The notes: a model not told the origin generated them from the sequence alone. A stretch of 54,734 bases of DNA from Bacilli bacterium (GCA_017627015.1 JAGAHP010000025.1:1-54734); one strand, 5' to 3'. Counted from the first letter of the stretch, positions 1-10,173 are shown. Made by a program: numbers and translations.

Positions 1-3000
1 ATTTGGCATAGTGCCAGATCCACCATTTGAATTAAATACTACATTATATTTATTTGCTTCATAATTTGGCGAGATTGTTATATCACCAGTTAATTCAAAC
101 GTTGTTGGGTTAGTTGTATCTCCATTTGACCAACTTGAGAATGTATATCCATCCTTTTCTTTTGCTTTTATAGTTATTTCTGTTTCATATGGATAATTAC
201 CTTCTGGTGTACTATTATTTAAGTCTATATTTTCTGTACTACTATAGTTAAAGTCATAACTATTTCTTGTATATAAATATTCTACTACTGTTGTTCCATC
301 ACCTTTTATTGTTACTGTTTTTGGTGATGGTGATGTGAATCCTTCATATGTTTTAACAGATGGTGTTACTTCTTTATTTGTTTCTCCAGTTAATAATTCT
401 GTTTCAAATGTTGTATATCCTGAACCAGTTAAATTTTGTTTTTTATGTTCTACTTTATATGCTGTATCTTTTCTTGATGTATATACTGGACTTATTGTAG
501 TATTACCATTTACTGTAATAGTTCTTGGATTAGTAGTTTCTCCATCTGACCATCCTTTAAAGTCATATCCTGCTTTATCTTTTGCTTCTAAAGTAATTTC
601 TGTTCCGTATGGATAGTTTCCTGATGGTTTAGAACTTATTACATCTTCATTATCTTCTATCTCAAATGAATATGTATTTCTTGTATAATTATATGTTACT
701 ACTAATGATCCGTCTGCTTTTATTGTTACTTCAGTAGGTACTGGTGCGGTAAATCCTTCATAATCTTTTACTGCTGGTGTTATCTTAGTATCTGTTGTTC
801 CTGTTAAATTATCAGTATCTACTAAATCATATCCATCTAGTGTAACGTTTTGTTTATAATGGTTTACTACATATTTTGTATTTGTATTAGGTTTATATAT
901 TGGTTTAACTGATGTATTATCTCCAATTGTTATTGTTCTTGGATTATCAGTATTTCCATCATTCCATCCATCAAATGTATATCCTTCTTTTTCCTTTGCT
1001 GTTAATTCTACTTCTGTTCCATATGGATAATTTCCTGATGGTTTAGAACTTATTACATCTTCTGTGTCTTCTATTACAAATTCATATGTTTCCCTATTAT
1101 AGTTATATGTTACTACTAATGATCCATCTGCTTTTATTGTTGCTTCTACTGGATCTGGAGAGATAAATCCTTCATAGTTTCTAACACTTGGAGTTACTGT
1201 AGCACCTGTTGTTCCTGTTAAATTATCAGTATCCGCTAAATCGTAACCATCAAGTGTTATATTTTGTTTATAATGATTAACTACGTATTTTGTATTAGTA
1301 TTTGCTTTATAGATTGGTTTAATAGTAGTGTTATCTCCTACTACTATAGTTCTTGGGTTATCTTTGTTTCCATCATTCCATCCATCAAATGTATATCCAT
1401 CCTTTTCTTTTGCTTCTAATTCTATTTCTGTTCCATATGGATAATTACCTGATGGTTTAGATGATATTACGTCTTCTGAATCATCTATAACAAACTCGTA
1501 TGTTTCTCTATTATAAACATAAATAAATTCTGTTGTTCCATCACCTTTTATTTCGCCAGTTTGAGTGTTTGGAGAAATAAATCCTTCTCTTTCTTTAACA
1601 CCTGGAGTAACATTTTCTCCTGTTGTACCTGTTTTAGATTCAACTTCATCAGTATAAGTTACTAAATCAATATTTTGAAATTTATGAGTTACTTTATATG
1701 GTGTATCAGTTTTTGGTTTATAAGTTGGTTTAATAGTAATAGGTCCATCAATATTAATTGTTCTTGGGTTATCAGTATTACCGTCATTCCAACCATCAAA
1801 ATCATAACCATCTTTTTCGTCTGGCGTTAAAATTACTTCTGTTCCGTATGGATAATCACCTGATGGTAAATTAGAAGTCATATCTTCTAAATTATCCATA
1901 TCTATTGTATAAATAATTCTATTATAATCATAAGTTAATGTAGCTTTTCCATCACCAGTTATAACTAAATCAGTTTCTTCCGGAGATATAAAACCAGTAT
2001 AATTTTTAGTTTGCGGTCTTACAGTTGAATCTGTTGTACCAGATAAATTATCAGTTTCTTCTACATCATATCCATCTAAAGTAAGTTTTTGTTTTCTATG
2101 AATTACTTTATATGGTGTAGTATCACTTTTTGAATAATGAGCAATATAATTTAAATTACCAGTTGTTCCTTTATTAATTATTACTTCTGTTTGTAGTGTT
2201 TCTCCATTTGATCCTGTCCATCCACTAAAATTATATCCTTCTTTAACTGGATTTTTTAAAGTTATTTTGTCTTCAATAGTATATTTTGTAGGGTTTAATG
2301 CAGTTCCTCCATTAAGGTCGTATGTAATATTATACTCTATTGGTGTTAATTTTGGAGATATTTCTATTTCACCAGTTACTTTAGTATGTTCATCTACTTT
2401 ATTTCCTTTATTATCTTCCCATCCATCAAATGTATATCCTTCTATATCTACATCAGGTAATTCTCCTATCTCATCACCGTAAGTAATAGTTTTGATAATT
2501 GGATCTTGGCCAGGAATATTAATTGTTATATTATATGGTAAAAATTCACCTTTAATTGTAACGCTATTAAAAGTAATTTCTTGTTTATATTTTTGATTTG
2601 CAAATATAACAAATGGTAAAAATAATATAGGTAAAACAATTAATACTTTTCCAATACTCTTTTTCTTTTGTTTAATTATTAAACCAGATAGTGCGATAAT
2701 TAATAAAACAAGATATTTTAAAATACTATCTCCTGTTGTAGGGTTAACAATTATATTAGATGATTTTCCATCGTCAGAAATCATATTAATAGTTATTTTA
2801 ATATTATTTAAATCAATTCTTTCAACATTTTCTAATCTGTTTTTATAATGAAGTTTAACTTTTACTTTAAATTCACTATTCTTATCTACTATTTTATTTT
2901 GATAGTCATAAGATAAAACTAAATTCTTATTAGTATTATTATCTTCAATACTATCAATAGTATATTTAATATTATCATTGTTTTTTAAAGTTAATTCAAA

Positions 3001-3207
3001 TACTACATAATCATCTTTGTTATTAAAAGTAATATTATTAGTTATATTATTGCCTTCAATAACTGGATCAGTTACTTCAAAGTTTGATTCTAATACTTTG
3101 ATCTCCTTTAAATTTGTACTAAATGCTGATGCATTAACGCAAAAAAGTATTGCAAAAACAATACTTATAATTAATACTTTAATATTTTTAAATACCCTAT
3201 TTATCAT
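1..3207 (-). CDS. Large repeat-rich secreted/surface protein (InlB B-repeat and MucBP-like), 3' end outside window
   Basis: The minus frame stays open for 1069 codons from ATG at 3207 to the window edge, so the C terminus is missing. A signal peptide (about residues 1-28, ending VNASA) is followed by an about 125-residue beta-rich region. Next come NPTTGD (155-160), a hydrophobic segment, KQKKK, and a second hydrophobic segment (about 187-205). The rest is tandem units of 137-140 residues. Each unit has a MucBP-like half (YKVxHxxQ ... GTTD ... TPxV ... GF) and a Listeria-Bacteroides/InlB B-repeat half (PSGNYPYGTE ... GYTFDGWNDG ... NPRTI). Such repeats are typical of adhesins and other wall-exposed proteins. 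The RBS (AGAGGT) lies about 9 nt upstream. The function is inferred to be surface adhesion; no ligand or enzyme domain is visible. Confidence 0.85.
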   Translation of the reverse strand, partial: MINRVFKNIKVLIISIVFAILFCVNASAFSTNLKEIKVLESNFEVTDPVIEGNNITNNITFNNKDDYVVFELTLKNNDNIKYTIDSIEDNNTNKNLVLSYDYQNKIVDKNSEFKVKVKLHYKNRLENVERIDLNNIKITINMISDDGKSSNIIVNPTTGDSILKYLVLLIIALSGLIIKQKKKSIGKVLIVLPILFLPFVIFANQKYKQEITFNSVTIKGEFLPYNITINIPGQDPIIKTITYGDEIGELPDVDIEGYTFDGWEDNKGNKVDEHTKVTGEIEISPKLTPIEYNITYDLNGGTALNPTKYTIEDKITLKNPVKEGYNFSGWTGSNGETLQTEVIINKGTTGNLNYIAHYSKSDTTPYKVIHRKQKLTLDGYDVEETDNLSGTTDSTVRPQTKNYTGFISPEETDLVITGDGKATLTYDYNRIIYTIDMDNLEDMTSNLPSGDYPYGTEVILTPDEKDGYDFDGWNDGNTDNPRTINIDGPITIKPTYKPKTDTPYKVTHKFQNIDLVTYTDEVESKTGTTGENVTPGVKEREGFISPNTQTGEIKGDGTTEFIYVYNRETYEFVIDDSEDVISSKPSGNYPYGTEIELEAKEKDGYTFDGWNDGNKDNPRTIVVGDNTTIKPIYKANTNTKYVVNHYKQNITLDGYDLADTDNLTGTTGATVTPSVRNYEGFISPDPVEATIKADGSLVVTYNYNRETYEFVIEDTEDVISSKPSGNYPYGTEVELTAKEKEGYTFDGWNDGNTDNPRTITIGDNTSVKPIYKPNTNTKYVVNHYKQNVTLDGYDLVDTDNLTGTTDTKITPAVKDYEGFTAPVPTEVTIKADGSLVVTYNYTRNTYSFEIEDNEDVISSKPSGNYPYGTEITLEAKDKAGYDFKGWSDGETTNPRTITVNGNTTISPVYTSRKDTAYKVEHKKQNLTGSGYTTFETELLTGETNKEVTPSVKTYEGFTSPSPKTVTIKGDGTTVVEYLYTRNSYDFNYSSTENIDLNNSTPEGNYPYETEITIKAKEKDGYTFSSWSNGDTTNPTTFELTGDITISPNYEANKYNVVFNSNGGSGTMPN

Positions 3208-3275
3208 TCTATCTACCTCTATTATTAATAGTATCATTTTTCAAGTACTTTTTCAACTTTTTTACATTAAGTTTG

Positions 3276-3304
3276 CAAAAAAAAATAATCCTATTTGGAT
3301 TATT
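3276..3304 (-). terminator. Terminator of queA
   Basis: AATAATCC/GGATTATT form an 8-bp stem with loop AAATA, followed on the minus strand by a run of nine T. It overlaps the queA stop codon. Confidence 0.8.
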
Positions 3305-4322
3305 TAATAAACATCGCATCACCAAAGCTAAAAAATCTATACTTTTCTTTAACAGCTTCAGAGTATGCCTTCATAATTTTTTCTTTTGATGCGAACGCTG
3401 AAACTAACATTACTAATGTTGATTTTGGTAAATGAAAATTAGTTATTAGAGCATCTATTCCTTTAAATTCATAGCCAGGATAAATAAATATATCAGTATA
3501 ACCAGATGATTCTTTAAATTCATTATAAAGACTCATAATAGTTTCTAATGTTCTAGTAGTAGTTGTTCCAACTGATATAATTCTCCTGCCTTCTTTTTTA
3601 GCTTTATTAAGTACATCTGCAGTTTCTTTACTCATAGAATAAAATTCACTATGCATTTTATGTTTAGTAACATCATCAACAGATACCGGTCTAAATGTAC
3701 CAAGACCAACATGAAGAGTTATTTCTTCATAAATAACTCCTTTTTCTTTAATTTTATTAATTAATTCTGGAGTAAAATGAAGACCTGCGGTAGGAGCAGC
3801 AGCTGAACCAACTTCTTTAGCGTATACTGTTTGATATCTATCTTTGTCTTCTAATTTTTCATGTATATATGGAGGAAGTGGCATCTCCCCTAATCTATCT
3901 AATATTTCATAAAATATACCATCATAAATAAATTTAAAATGTCTTATTCCTTCTTCACCAATAAAAGTGCATTCTGCTTTTAATTCATCTGAAAACTTAA
4001 TAATAGTACCTATTTTTACTCTTTTAGCTGGTTTAGATAAACATTCCCATGTATTATCTCCTAGATCTTTTAACATAAGTACTTCTATTACAGCTTCTGT
4101 TTCTTCTTTAACACCTATTAATCTAGCTGGCAAAACTTTAGTATTATTTACTACTAAAACATCGCCTTCATTTAAATAATCTATTATATCTTTAAAATGT
4201 TTATGTTCTATTTCACCAGTTTCTTTATCTAAAACAAGTAATCTAGATTCATCTCTTTTTTTAAGAGGTGTTTGCGCAATTAATTCTTCAGGTAAATAAT
4301 AATCAAAATCATCAGTCTTCAT
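3300..4322 (-). CDS. queA: S-adenosylmethionine:tRNA ribosyltransferase-isomerase QueA
   Basis: 340 residues, the usual length of the family. The N terminus ([14 protein letters not shown] ... [10 protein letters not shown]) and internal blocks such as [26 protein letters not shown] and [18 protein letters not shown] are diagnostic of QueA. The enzyme transfers and isomerises the ribosyl moiety of SAM onto preQ1 at tRNA position 34, giving epoxyqueuosine. It begins 1 nt after the preceding 155-residue gene, so the two are probably co-transcribed, and a terminator follows its stop. No other queuosine genes are in the window. QueA next to ruvB is the common Bacilli arrangement. Confidence 0.97.
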   Translation of the reverse strand: MKTDDFDYYLPEELIAQTPLKKRDESRLLVLDKETGEIEHKHFKDIIDYLNEGDVLVVNNTKVLPARLIGVKEETEAVIEVLMLKDLGDNTWECLSKPAKRVKIGTIIKFSDELKAECTFIGEEGIRHFKFIYDGIFYEILDRLGEMPLPPYIHEKLEDKDRYQTVYAKEVGSAAAPTAGLHFTPELINKIKEKGVIYEEITLHVGLGTFRPVSVDDVTKHKMHSEFYSMSKETADVLNKAKKEGRRIISVGTTTTRTLETIMSLYNEFKESSGYTDIFIYPGYEFKGIDALITNFHLPKSTLVMLVSAFASKEKIMKAYSEAVKEKYRFFSFGDAMFIK

Positions 4323-4323
4323 A

Positions 4324-4791
4324 TTATAGTCCCTTTCTCTTATCTTTATTAATAATCTTTTCTAATTCAGATATATCTATATCATCGATATTTTCCTTAT
4401 TATCTATAAAAAATCTAGTTAAATCACTTATATTTTGTAATTCTTCTACAACTCTTTTTTTAATTACTATATCTCTTGCGACAACAAGATAGTTTAATTT
4501 TGCTTTTTGTGAATATCTTTTTAATGATGGTATTCTACTAATTGCTTCTCTTTTCTTAATATGACTAGTAGCAATTTCAATCTTCTTTTCATTAGTCAAA
4601 TCAGAAGTAGTTGCCATTGTATACATATACCAAAAATCTTCATGATTTAAATAATAATTATATATTCTATCAAAAGTTAATATACCTTCTTCTAATTTAT
4701 CATTTAAACCATAATCAACAATCGAATTAACTTTAACAGTTTTAATTTCATTCTTTTTTGAATAATTATTAAAATCTATTATATCACCCAT
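4324..4791 (-). CDS. Hypothetical 155-residue protein between ruvB and queA
   Basis: Not recognised as a known family. The product is soluble, charged and predicted mostly helical, with no signal peptide or membrane segment. It has an RBS (AGGTGATC) just upstream of ATG 4791 and stops 1 nt before queA, so it likely forms a two-gene unit with queA, downstream of the ruvB terminator. Lysine-rich stretches ([20 protein letters not shown]) could contact nucleic acid, but this is only a guess. Confidence 0.7.
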   Translation of the reverse strand: MGDIIDFNNYSKKNEIKTVKVNSIVDYGLNDKLEEGILTFDRIYNYYLNHEDFWYMYTMATTSDLTNEKKIEIATSHIKKREAISRIPSLKRYSQKAKLNYLVVARDIVIKKRVVEELQNISDLTRFFIDNKENIDDIDISELEKIINKDKRKGL

Positions 4792-4814
4792 TTTTGATCA
4801 CCTGCCATATTATA

Positions 4815-4850
4815 ACACAAAAAAGGAAGTTTTTAAAATAAACTTCCTTG
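4815..4850 (-). terminator. Terminator of the ruvA-tdk-ruvB unit
   Basis: An AAGGAAGTTT/AAACTTCCTT stem followed by T6 on the minus strand, overlapping the ruvB stop. Confidence 0.8.
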
Positions 4851-5837
4851 ATGTGATATACCTAAATGATTATATGCTTTTTCAGTTACTATTCTACCTC
4901 TATTAGTTCTTTTTAAATAACCATTTTGAAGTAGATATGGTTCATATACATCTTCAATAGTAGCTTTTTCTTCTCCTATAGAAGATGCTAGCGCATCTAT
5001 ACCAACAGGACCACCATTAAATTTATAAATAATTGATTCTAATAATTTATGATCTGTTTCATCTAATCCATCGTTATCTACTTTTAATTTTTCTAAACTA
5101 CTCTTAGTTATATCCATATCAATTATTCCAGAACCATTTACTAAAGCAAAATCTCTAACTCTTTTAAGTAAACGATTAGCTATTCTAGGAGTTCCTCTAC
5201 TTCTTTTAGCAAGTTCAATAGCAGCTTCTTCTTCAATTTCTATATCAAACACTTTAGCTGTTCTTTTAACAATTGTAGTTAAATCTTCAATAGTATAATA
5301 ATCTAGATGAGATATAATACCAAATCTATCTCTTAAAGGAGAAGATAAATCACCCGCTCTTGTAGTCGCACCAACTAATGTAAATGGTGGTAAATCAATT
5401 TTTATACTTCTACTTGATCCATCTGAACCAATAATTATATCTAAAGTATAATCTTCCATCGCCGGATATAATATTTCTTCTATGAATCTTGGCATTCTAT
5501 GTATTTCATCTATAAATAATACATCACCTGGTTCTAAAGAAGATAAAACTGCCGCTAAATCACCAGATTTTTCTATACTTGGTCCTGATGCGGTTTTTAT
5601 ATTAACACCAAGTTCATTTGCGATTATATACGCTAAAGTTGTTTTACCTAGTCCTGGAGGACCATATAATAAAACATGATCTAATGATTCTTCTCTCATT
5701 TTAGCAGCTTCTATAAATACTTTTAAATTATCTTTAACATCTTTTTGCCCTATATATTCGTTTATATATTGAGGTCTTAATTTTTCTTCATATTCTTCTT
5801 CTACATTTTCATCTCTAACTATATTTTCTTCTTCCAT
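4833..5837 (-). CDS. ruvB: Holliday junction branch migration helicase RuvB
   Basis: 334 residues, standard length. AAA+ features are clear: Walker [10 protein letters not shown] (residues 59-67), Walker B DVLFIDE (105-111), sensor LVGATTRAG, and arginine-finger region SPLRDRFG, then the C-terminal winged helix ending [15 protein letters not shown]. RuvB hexamers pump DNA through the RuvA-bound four-way junction during recombinational repair. It sits 9 nt downstream of tdk, which itself follows ruvA. A good RBS (AGGAGG) precedes ATG 5837. Confidence 0.98.
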   Translation of the reverse strand: MEEENIVRDENVEEEYEEKLRPQYINEYIGQKDVKDNLKVFIEAAKMREESLDHVLLYGPPGLGKTTLAYIIANELGVNIKTASGPSIEKSGDLAAVLSSLEPGDVLFIDEIHRMPRFIEEILYPAMEDYTLDIIIGSDGSSRSIKIDLPPFTLVGATTRAGDLSSPLRDRFGIISHLDYYTIEDLTTIVKRTAKVFDIEIEEEAAIELAKRSRGTPRIANRLLKRVRDFALVNGSGIIDMDITKSSLEKLKVDNDGLDETDHKLLESIIYKFNGGPVGIDALASSIGEEKATIEDVYEPYLLQNGYLKRTNRGRIVTEKAYNHLGISHQGSLF

Positions 5838-5846
5838 AAAAACCTC

Positions 5847-6458
5847 CTATTTTAATTTGTCTTTTATTTCTTTAAAGCTTATACCTTTAACTTTTTGTAA
5901 ATAACATTCTTTACATAATGGTACATATTCTACTGTATCATCTGAACCATCTATAATGACTTCTGGTCCGTTCATTTTATATACTCCGTTTACTTTTCTT
6001 CCTACAAATCTTGCAACATTTCTACATTCACATAGAGTTACTAATTCATCTAAAGCATCCGCTACTTCAAACAATTTTTTACTTCCTTCAAATAGTTCTC
6101 CTCTAAAATTTATTCTAAGTCCATAACATATAACATCGATATGCATTACTTTAGAAATAATACTTAACTCTTCAATTTGAGTTTTACTAAAAAACTGAGC
6201 TTCATCTACTAATATTGCATCTATATCTTTAAGATTTCCTTTTAATAATTCAAGTAAACTATCATCATAACAAACAATATAATCTACTTTTCTTTCTAAA
6301 CCAACTCTAGATGTAATCTTATCTTTTCCTTTAGTATCTACTTTTGGTTTTAATACTAAAATATTTCCATTATTCTCTTCATAATTATATGCTGTTCTAA
6401 GTAAATCTATAGTTTTACCTGAATTCATTGTTGCATATTTAAAAAGTAACTTTGCCAT
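5847..6458 (-). CDS. tdk: Thymidine kinase (type II)
   Basis: 203 residues. It has the P-loop ATMNSGKT (residues 9-16), the ILVDEAQFF motif that supplies the catalytic base region, and a C-terminal zinc-ribbon/lasso with Cys pairs (CECR and CKECY) as in bacterial TK1-like enzymes. It phosphorylates thymidine to dTMP for salvage. The gene lies between ruvA and ruvB with 9 and 19 nt spacing, so it is expected to be co-transcribed with the Holliday junction genes. That position is unusual, since ruvA and ruvB are normally adjacent. Confidence 0.95.
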   Translation of the reverse strand: MAKLLFKYATMNSGKTIDLLRTAYNYEENNGNILVLKPKVDTKGKDKITSRVGLERKVDYIVCYDDSLLELLKGNLKDIDAILVDEAQFFSKTQIEELSIISKVMHIDVICYGLRINFRGELFEGSKKLFEVADALDELVTLCECRNVARFVGRKVNGVYKMNGPEVIIDGSDDTVEYVPLCKECYLQKVKGISFKEIKDKLK

Positions 6459-6477
6459 AAATCCTCCTATATAATTA

Positions 6478-7029
6478 CTATTTTAATAATAGTTTTAATG
6501 CTTCTTTTATTTTTTCTTCTATTGATAAATTTGTATTTACTTTAGGAATTACTTTCTTTATATCAACTTGTTTATAACCAAGTGCAAGTAATGCATCAGT
6601 TAGTTCATCATCTTTTACTGAAATTGTATCTCCTTTTGAAACTAGTTTACCTTTTAAATCTAAAATGATTTGTCTTGCTACTTTATCACCAATCTTAGGA
6701 AATTTCTTTAAATAAAGAATATTTTCTCTTTCAATCGCATCAATTAGTCCATCAATTGAACCATTTGAAAATAGTGGTAATGCCATTTTAGGACCTAAAC
6801 CTTTTACGTTTATTAGTTTTAAAAACAATTCTCTTTCTTCTAATAATTTAAATCCATATAAAGTTAATTCATCTTCTTTAACATGTTGATATATATATAC
6901 TTTATATTGTTCTGTTTCTTTAAATGAATATGGATTAGATACATATATTTTATATCCTATACCATTATTATCTAAAGAAATAAATCCTGGATTTATACTA
7001 TCTACCTTACCTATTATATATTCATACAT
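6478..7029 (-). CDS. ruvA: Holliday junction-binding protein RuvA
   Basis: 183 residues, slightly short for the family (about 200). It has the N-terminal OB fold (MYEYIIGKVDSINPGFISLD ... LYGF), helix-hairpin-helix motifs (LINVKGLGPKMAL and LKKFPKIGDKVARQIILDLKGKL), and the small C-terminal RuvB-binding domain (DALLALGYKQVDIKKVI). It binds the four-way junction as a tetramer and recruits RuvB. It is first of the ruvA-tdk-ruvB unit. ruvC is not in the window. Confidence 0.96.
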   Translation of the reverse strand: MYEYIIGKVDSINPGFISLDNNGIGYKIYVSNPYSFKETEQYKVYIYQHVKEDELTLYGFKLLEERELFLKLINVKGLGPKMALPLFSNGSIDGLIDAIERENILYLKKFPKIGDKVARQIILDLKGKLVSKGDTISVKDDELTDALLALGYKQVDIKKVIPKVNTNLSIEEKIKEALKLLLK

Positions 7030-7084
7030 TTTATATCACCATATTCATTATATAATATTTAGTCAAAAAAAACTACGAACAAAA

Positions 7085-7106
7085 TAAAAAAAAGTACATT
7101 TGTACT
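7085..7106 (-). terminator. Terminator after the 274-residue unknown gene
   Basis: An AGTAC/GTACT stem with loop AAAT and T8 on the minus strand, just past the stop at 7111. It separates this gene from ruvA. Confidence 0.7.
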
Positions 7107-7110
7107 CTTT

Positions 7111-7935
7111 TTACATTTTTGGTAACTTAATTGGTTTACCTTCTTCATCTACATATTTATTATTAAATTTTTCTTCTACTTCTTTAGATATATTATTAGA
7201 ATTAATTATTTCTATTTTTTCATCTATCGCTCTTTTCATATCATTTAATAATTCTAGATCTTTTTGTTTTTGAGGATCTTCTAAAACGATATTACTTAAA
7301 TCATCAAAACCTTTTTCTTTTAATTTAGTAGCAAAAACATCTCTTTTAGTAGTTTTCTTACCATTATATTCTACTATATCTGAATCAGATGATATTTTAT
7401 CTTCACAAGGAGATCCAAATGATCTGATAATTGATTGGAATACACTTGTTCTAAATTCAACATCTTCATCTTCTTTAGCAAAAGCTAGAAAATCATTAGT
7501 AATCTTGTTTTTATCATACATTTTTTTAGGTTCAATTTCTTCTTCTTCTGGAACTTCTTTAGTTACTTCTTCAAATGGAATAATTTTTTCATCTTCAGGA
7601 ACTTCTGCTGTAACATCATAGTCTTCTTGATATGTTGGTTTATTTAAATCAACTAATACATCATCTGAAAAAGATCTAAATATAGATAAAACAATATCTT
7701 TATTAGGATTAGTTTTAGCTAATTCATTTTCTAACTTATTAATATCTTCACCTTTTTTTACTTTAAATAACATATTTGCTACATCACTTAATACTTTTAT
7801 ACCCTCAGCTGAATTAGAATTAGCATTTACATATCTTATCCATTTTTGTTTTGCTTCTGAAGTTAAAAATAAAGGTATATTTAATTTTAAATATTCAACA
7901 ATACCTCTTGTTGGTTCAGTTTGAATTTCCATCAT
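7111..7935 (-). CDS. Hypothetical acidic protein, 274 residues
   Basis: No recognised family. The N-terminal third looks helical and folded (about residues 1-100). The middle is rich in Glu/Asp/Pro (VPEDEKIIPFEEVTKEVPEE) and probably flexible, and the C-terminal part is charged and helical. There is no signal peptide or membrane segment, so it is likely cytoplasmic. RBS GAGGTG precedes ATG 7935; a second ATG follows immediately, so either may be the start. It lies 14 nt after a 77-residue single-span membrane protein, suggesting the two act together. Confidence 0.75.
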   Translation of the reverse strand: MMEIQTEPTRGIVEYLKLNIPLFLTSEAKQKWIRYVNANSNSAEGIKVLSDVANMLFKVKKGEDINKLENELAKTNPNKDIVLSIFRSFSDDVLVDLNKPTYQEDYDVTAEVPEDEKIIPFEEVTKEVPEEEEIEPKKMYDKNKITNDFLAFAKEDEDVEFRTSVFQSIIRSFGSPCEDKISSDSDIVEYNGKKTTKRDVFATKLKEKGFDDLSNIVLEDPQKQKDLELLNDMKRAIDEKIEIINSNNISKEVEEKFNNKYVDEEGKPIKLPKM

Positions 7936-7949
7936 TTTTATTCACCTCT

Positions 7950-8183
7950 TTATTTCTTTATATCTACATTACCAGAAGTTTTAACGCATACACCATCTCC
8001 TGGTTTTTTACCTTCTACATATTTTTCATCTATCGCACCACAACTTTGTTTAGTTAAATAATCAGATAAATAACCACCAAATTTGCCTATTATTATAAAA
8101 AATACTACTGCTAAAAGAGTTATAAACGCTACGTCTTTCAGTAGTTGATTCATACTTGATTTTTTAAGTTTTTCTTGAATCAT
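7950..8183 (-). CDS. Small single-span membrane protein, 77 residues
   Basis: Not recognised. A basic N-terminal segment (MIQEKLKKSSMNQLLKD) is followed by a hydrophobic helix (about residues 18-35, FITLLAVVFFIIIG). The polar C-terminal part carries two cysteines (SCGAIDEK and DGVCVK), which would be outside the cell in an N-in orientation and could form a disulfide. RBS AGGGTGAT precedes ATG 8183. It sits between obg and the 274-residue unknown gene, probably as a two-gene unit with the latter. Confidence 0.75.
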   Translation of the reverse strand: MIQEKLKKSSMNQLLKDVAFITLLAVVFFIIIGKFGGYLSDYLTKQSCGAIDEKYVEGKKPGDGVCVKTSGNVDIKK

Positions 8184-8239
8184 AATATCACCCTTTATTC
8201 TTACTTTAATTATATAAAAATATTATTTATAAATCAATA

Positions 8240-9507
8240 TTATTCAGTAAATTCAAATTCAAAATCAAGTATCTTTACAGTATCTCCTTCTTTACAACCC
8301 ATTTTTACTAATTCTTCATCAACACCCATTCTTCTTAATTTATTTGAGAATCTTCTAATACCTTCATCCGTAAATTTAGTCATTTTATATAATTTTTCTA
8401 TTTTATCACTATGTACAATAAATATATCTCCATCTCTTTCTATAGTAAATGGTCTTTCTTCATTAAATTTAAATAGTACATGACTTTCAAAATTATCTTC
8501 TTCATATATATTAGTTTCAGGTATTTCATCTAATTTATCAGCAAGTTTTACTAATAAATTATCTATACCTATATTATTTAATGCACTTATTTCTATTATT
8601 TCTTTATTTACTTTTTTCTTAAACTCTTTTAATTTTCAGCTGATTCTGGCATATCCATTTTGTTCGCAACAATTATTTCTTCTTTATTAGCTAATTTTTC
8701 ACTATAATTTTTTAATTCTTTTCTAATAGTTTCATAGTCTTCGTAAGGATTTCTTCCTTCAACGCCTGACATATCTATTACATGACATATAATTTTAGTT
8801 CTTTCAATATGTCTTAAGAATTTATCACCTAAACCAGCTCCATTAGAAGCACCTTCTATAAGACCAGGAAGATCAGCCGCAACAAATGATCTACCATCTA
8901 TAGTTTTAACAACGCCCAAATTAGGATTTAATGTCGTAAAGTGATAAGATGCAATTTTTGGTTTAGCAGCACTAATTTTAGATAATAATGTAGATTTACC
9001 TACTGAAGGTAATCCTACAAATCCAACATCCGCAAGTGATTTAAGTTCTACTTTCAAAGTTTTTTCTTCTCCTGGTTCACCATTTTCAGAAAAATTTGGT
9101 GCAGTATTACTATGAGTTTTAAAAGCTGTATTACCTCTTCCACCTCTTCCACCTTCTGCTACTACAACTTCATCATTTTCTCTTGTTAAATCTCCTATAA
9201 CAAGATTAGTATCAGTATCAATAACAGTAGTTCCAAGAGGTACTTTAACTATAATATCTTCTGCATTCTTACCATTTCTATTTGAACCTTCTCCATTTGC
9301 ACCCTTTTTACCTTTTATTTCTTTTTGATAACGTAAATCAAGTAGAGTTCTTAGTCCCATATCAACTTTAAATATTATACTAGCTCCTTTACCACCGTTA
9401 CCACCATTAGGTCCACCGTTTGGCACATATTTTTCTCTTCTAAAACTAGTACAACCATCTCCACCTTTACCCGCAATTACTTTAATTACGACTTCATCTA
9501 CGAACAT
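8240..9507 (-). pseudogene. obg: Obg GTPase, interrupted by an apparent single-base deletion near 8630
   Basis: The main frame (8629-9507, 292 residues) contains the glycine-rich Obg fold ([20 protein letters not shown]), G1 [10 protein letters not shown]3 DLPG and G4 NKMD. It then hits TAA at the end of ...PESAEN. In the -1 frame translation continues without a stop to TAA at 8240-8242 and encodes the missing C-terminal OCT domain (HVLFKFNEERPFTIER ... GIRRFSNKLRRMGVDEE). Restoring one base would give 422 residues, the normal Obg length. Obg is a conserved, usually essential ribosome-assembly GTPase. Likely causes are an assembly indel, a real truncation, or less probably -1 frameshifting at GAAAATTAA; no canonical slippery heptamer is visible. 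Confidence 0.88.
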
Positions 9508-9518
9508 GATATCACCCC

Positions 9519-10157
9519 TTAATTTTTATAAATTGCATCTAAATAATATATTTGTCTATGTTCTTTAATATAATTCTTTTCAAAGTCAGTCATAATATTT
9601 TCTATTTTTCTTTCATCTTTATATAGATCTAGACTAACTCTATTAAATGTATACCAATAATCAGATAAACTTTCTAAACTAGACTGAAATAATATTTTAT
9701 TATCCGTTTTCATTATAATATGTTTATCTTTTTTAAATACTCTATCATATAGTCTTAAATAACTTTGATGAGTAAATCTCTTTCTTTCATCTTCTTTTTT
9801 AGGCCAAGGCTCACTAAAAGTAAGATATATAGTATTAATCTCTTTAGAAAAAATATCCGCTAAATCTCTAGCATCTGCGTGTATTAATTTTAAATTAGTT
9901 AAATGATTAGTAACTATACTTTGAGCCGCAAAACCTATTTGATTTAAATCTAATTCTAAACCAATAAAATTTAAATTTGGATGAGCTAGAGCCATTTTAA
10001 TAATAAATGCACCTCTACCAGAACCTAACTCTAACATTATTGGTCTATCATTACCAAATACTTCTTTCCATTTTCCTTTATAATTTTCAGGATTTTTAAT
10101 TACATAATTACTATCATTAATTGAACCTTTAGCATTTCTAACTTTATTATATTTCAT
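9519..10157 (-). CDS. trmB: tRNA (guanine46-N7)-methyltransferase TrmB
   Basis: 212 residues from ATG 10157, chosen because AGGAG lies 7 nt upstream; the upstream in-frame ATG has no RBS. SAM-binding motif [24 protein letters not shown], and the family signature [23 protein letters not shown] are present. It makes m7G46 in the variable loop of tRNAs. It is located between the L27 and Obg genes with a 12-nt gap to obg, so it may be co-transcribed with obg. Confidence 0.96.
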   Translation of the reverse strand: MKYNKVRNAKGSINDSNYVIKNPENYKGKWKEVFGNDRPIMLELGSGRGAFIIKMALAHPNLNFIGLELDLNQIGFAAQSIVTNHLTNLKLIHADARDLADIFSKEINTIYLTFSEPWPKKEDERKRFTHQSYLRLYDRVFKKDKHIIMKTDNKILFQSSLESLSDYWYTFNRVSLDLYKDERKIENIMTDFEKNYIKEHRQIYYLDAIYKN

Positions 10158-10173
10158 ATAAACACTCCTATAT

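Noticed and set aside
8175..8483. Plus-strand 102-residue ORF opposite the obg OCT region
   Set aside because: It is a shadow of the frameshifted obg C terminus and has no RBS.
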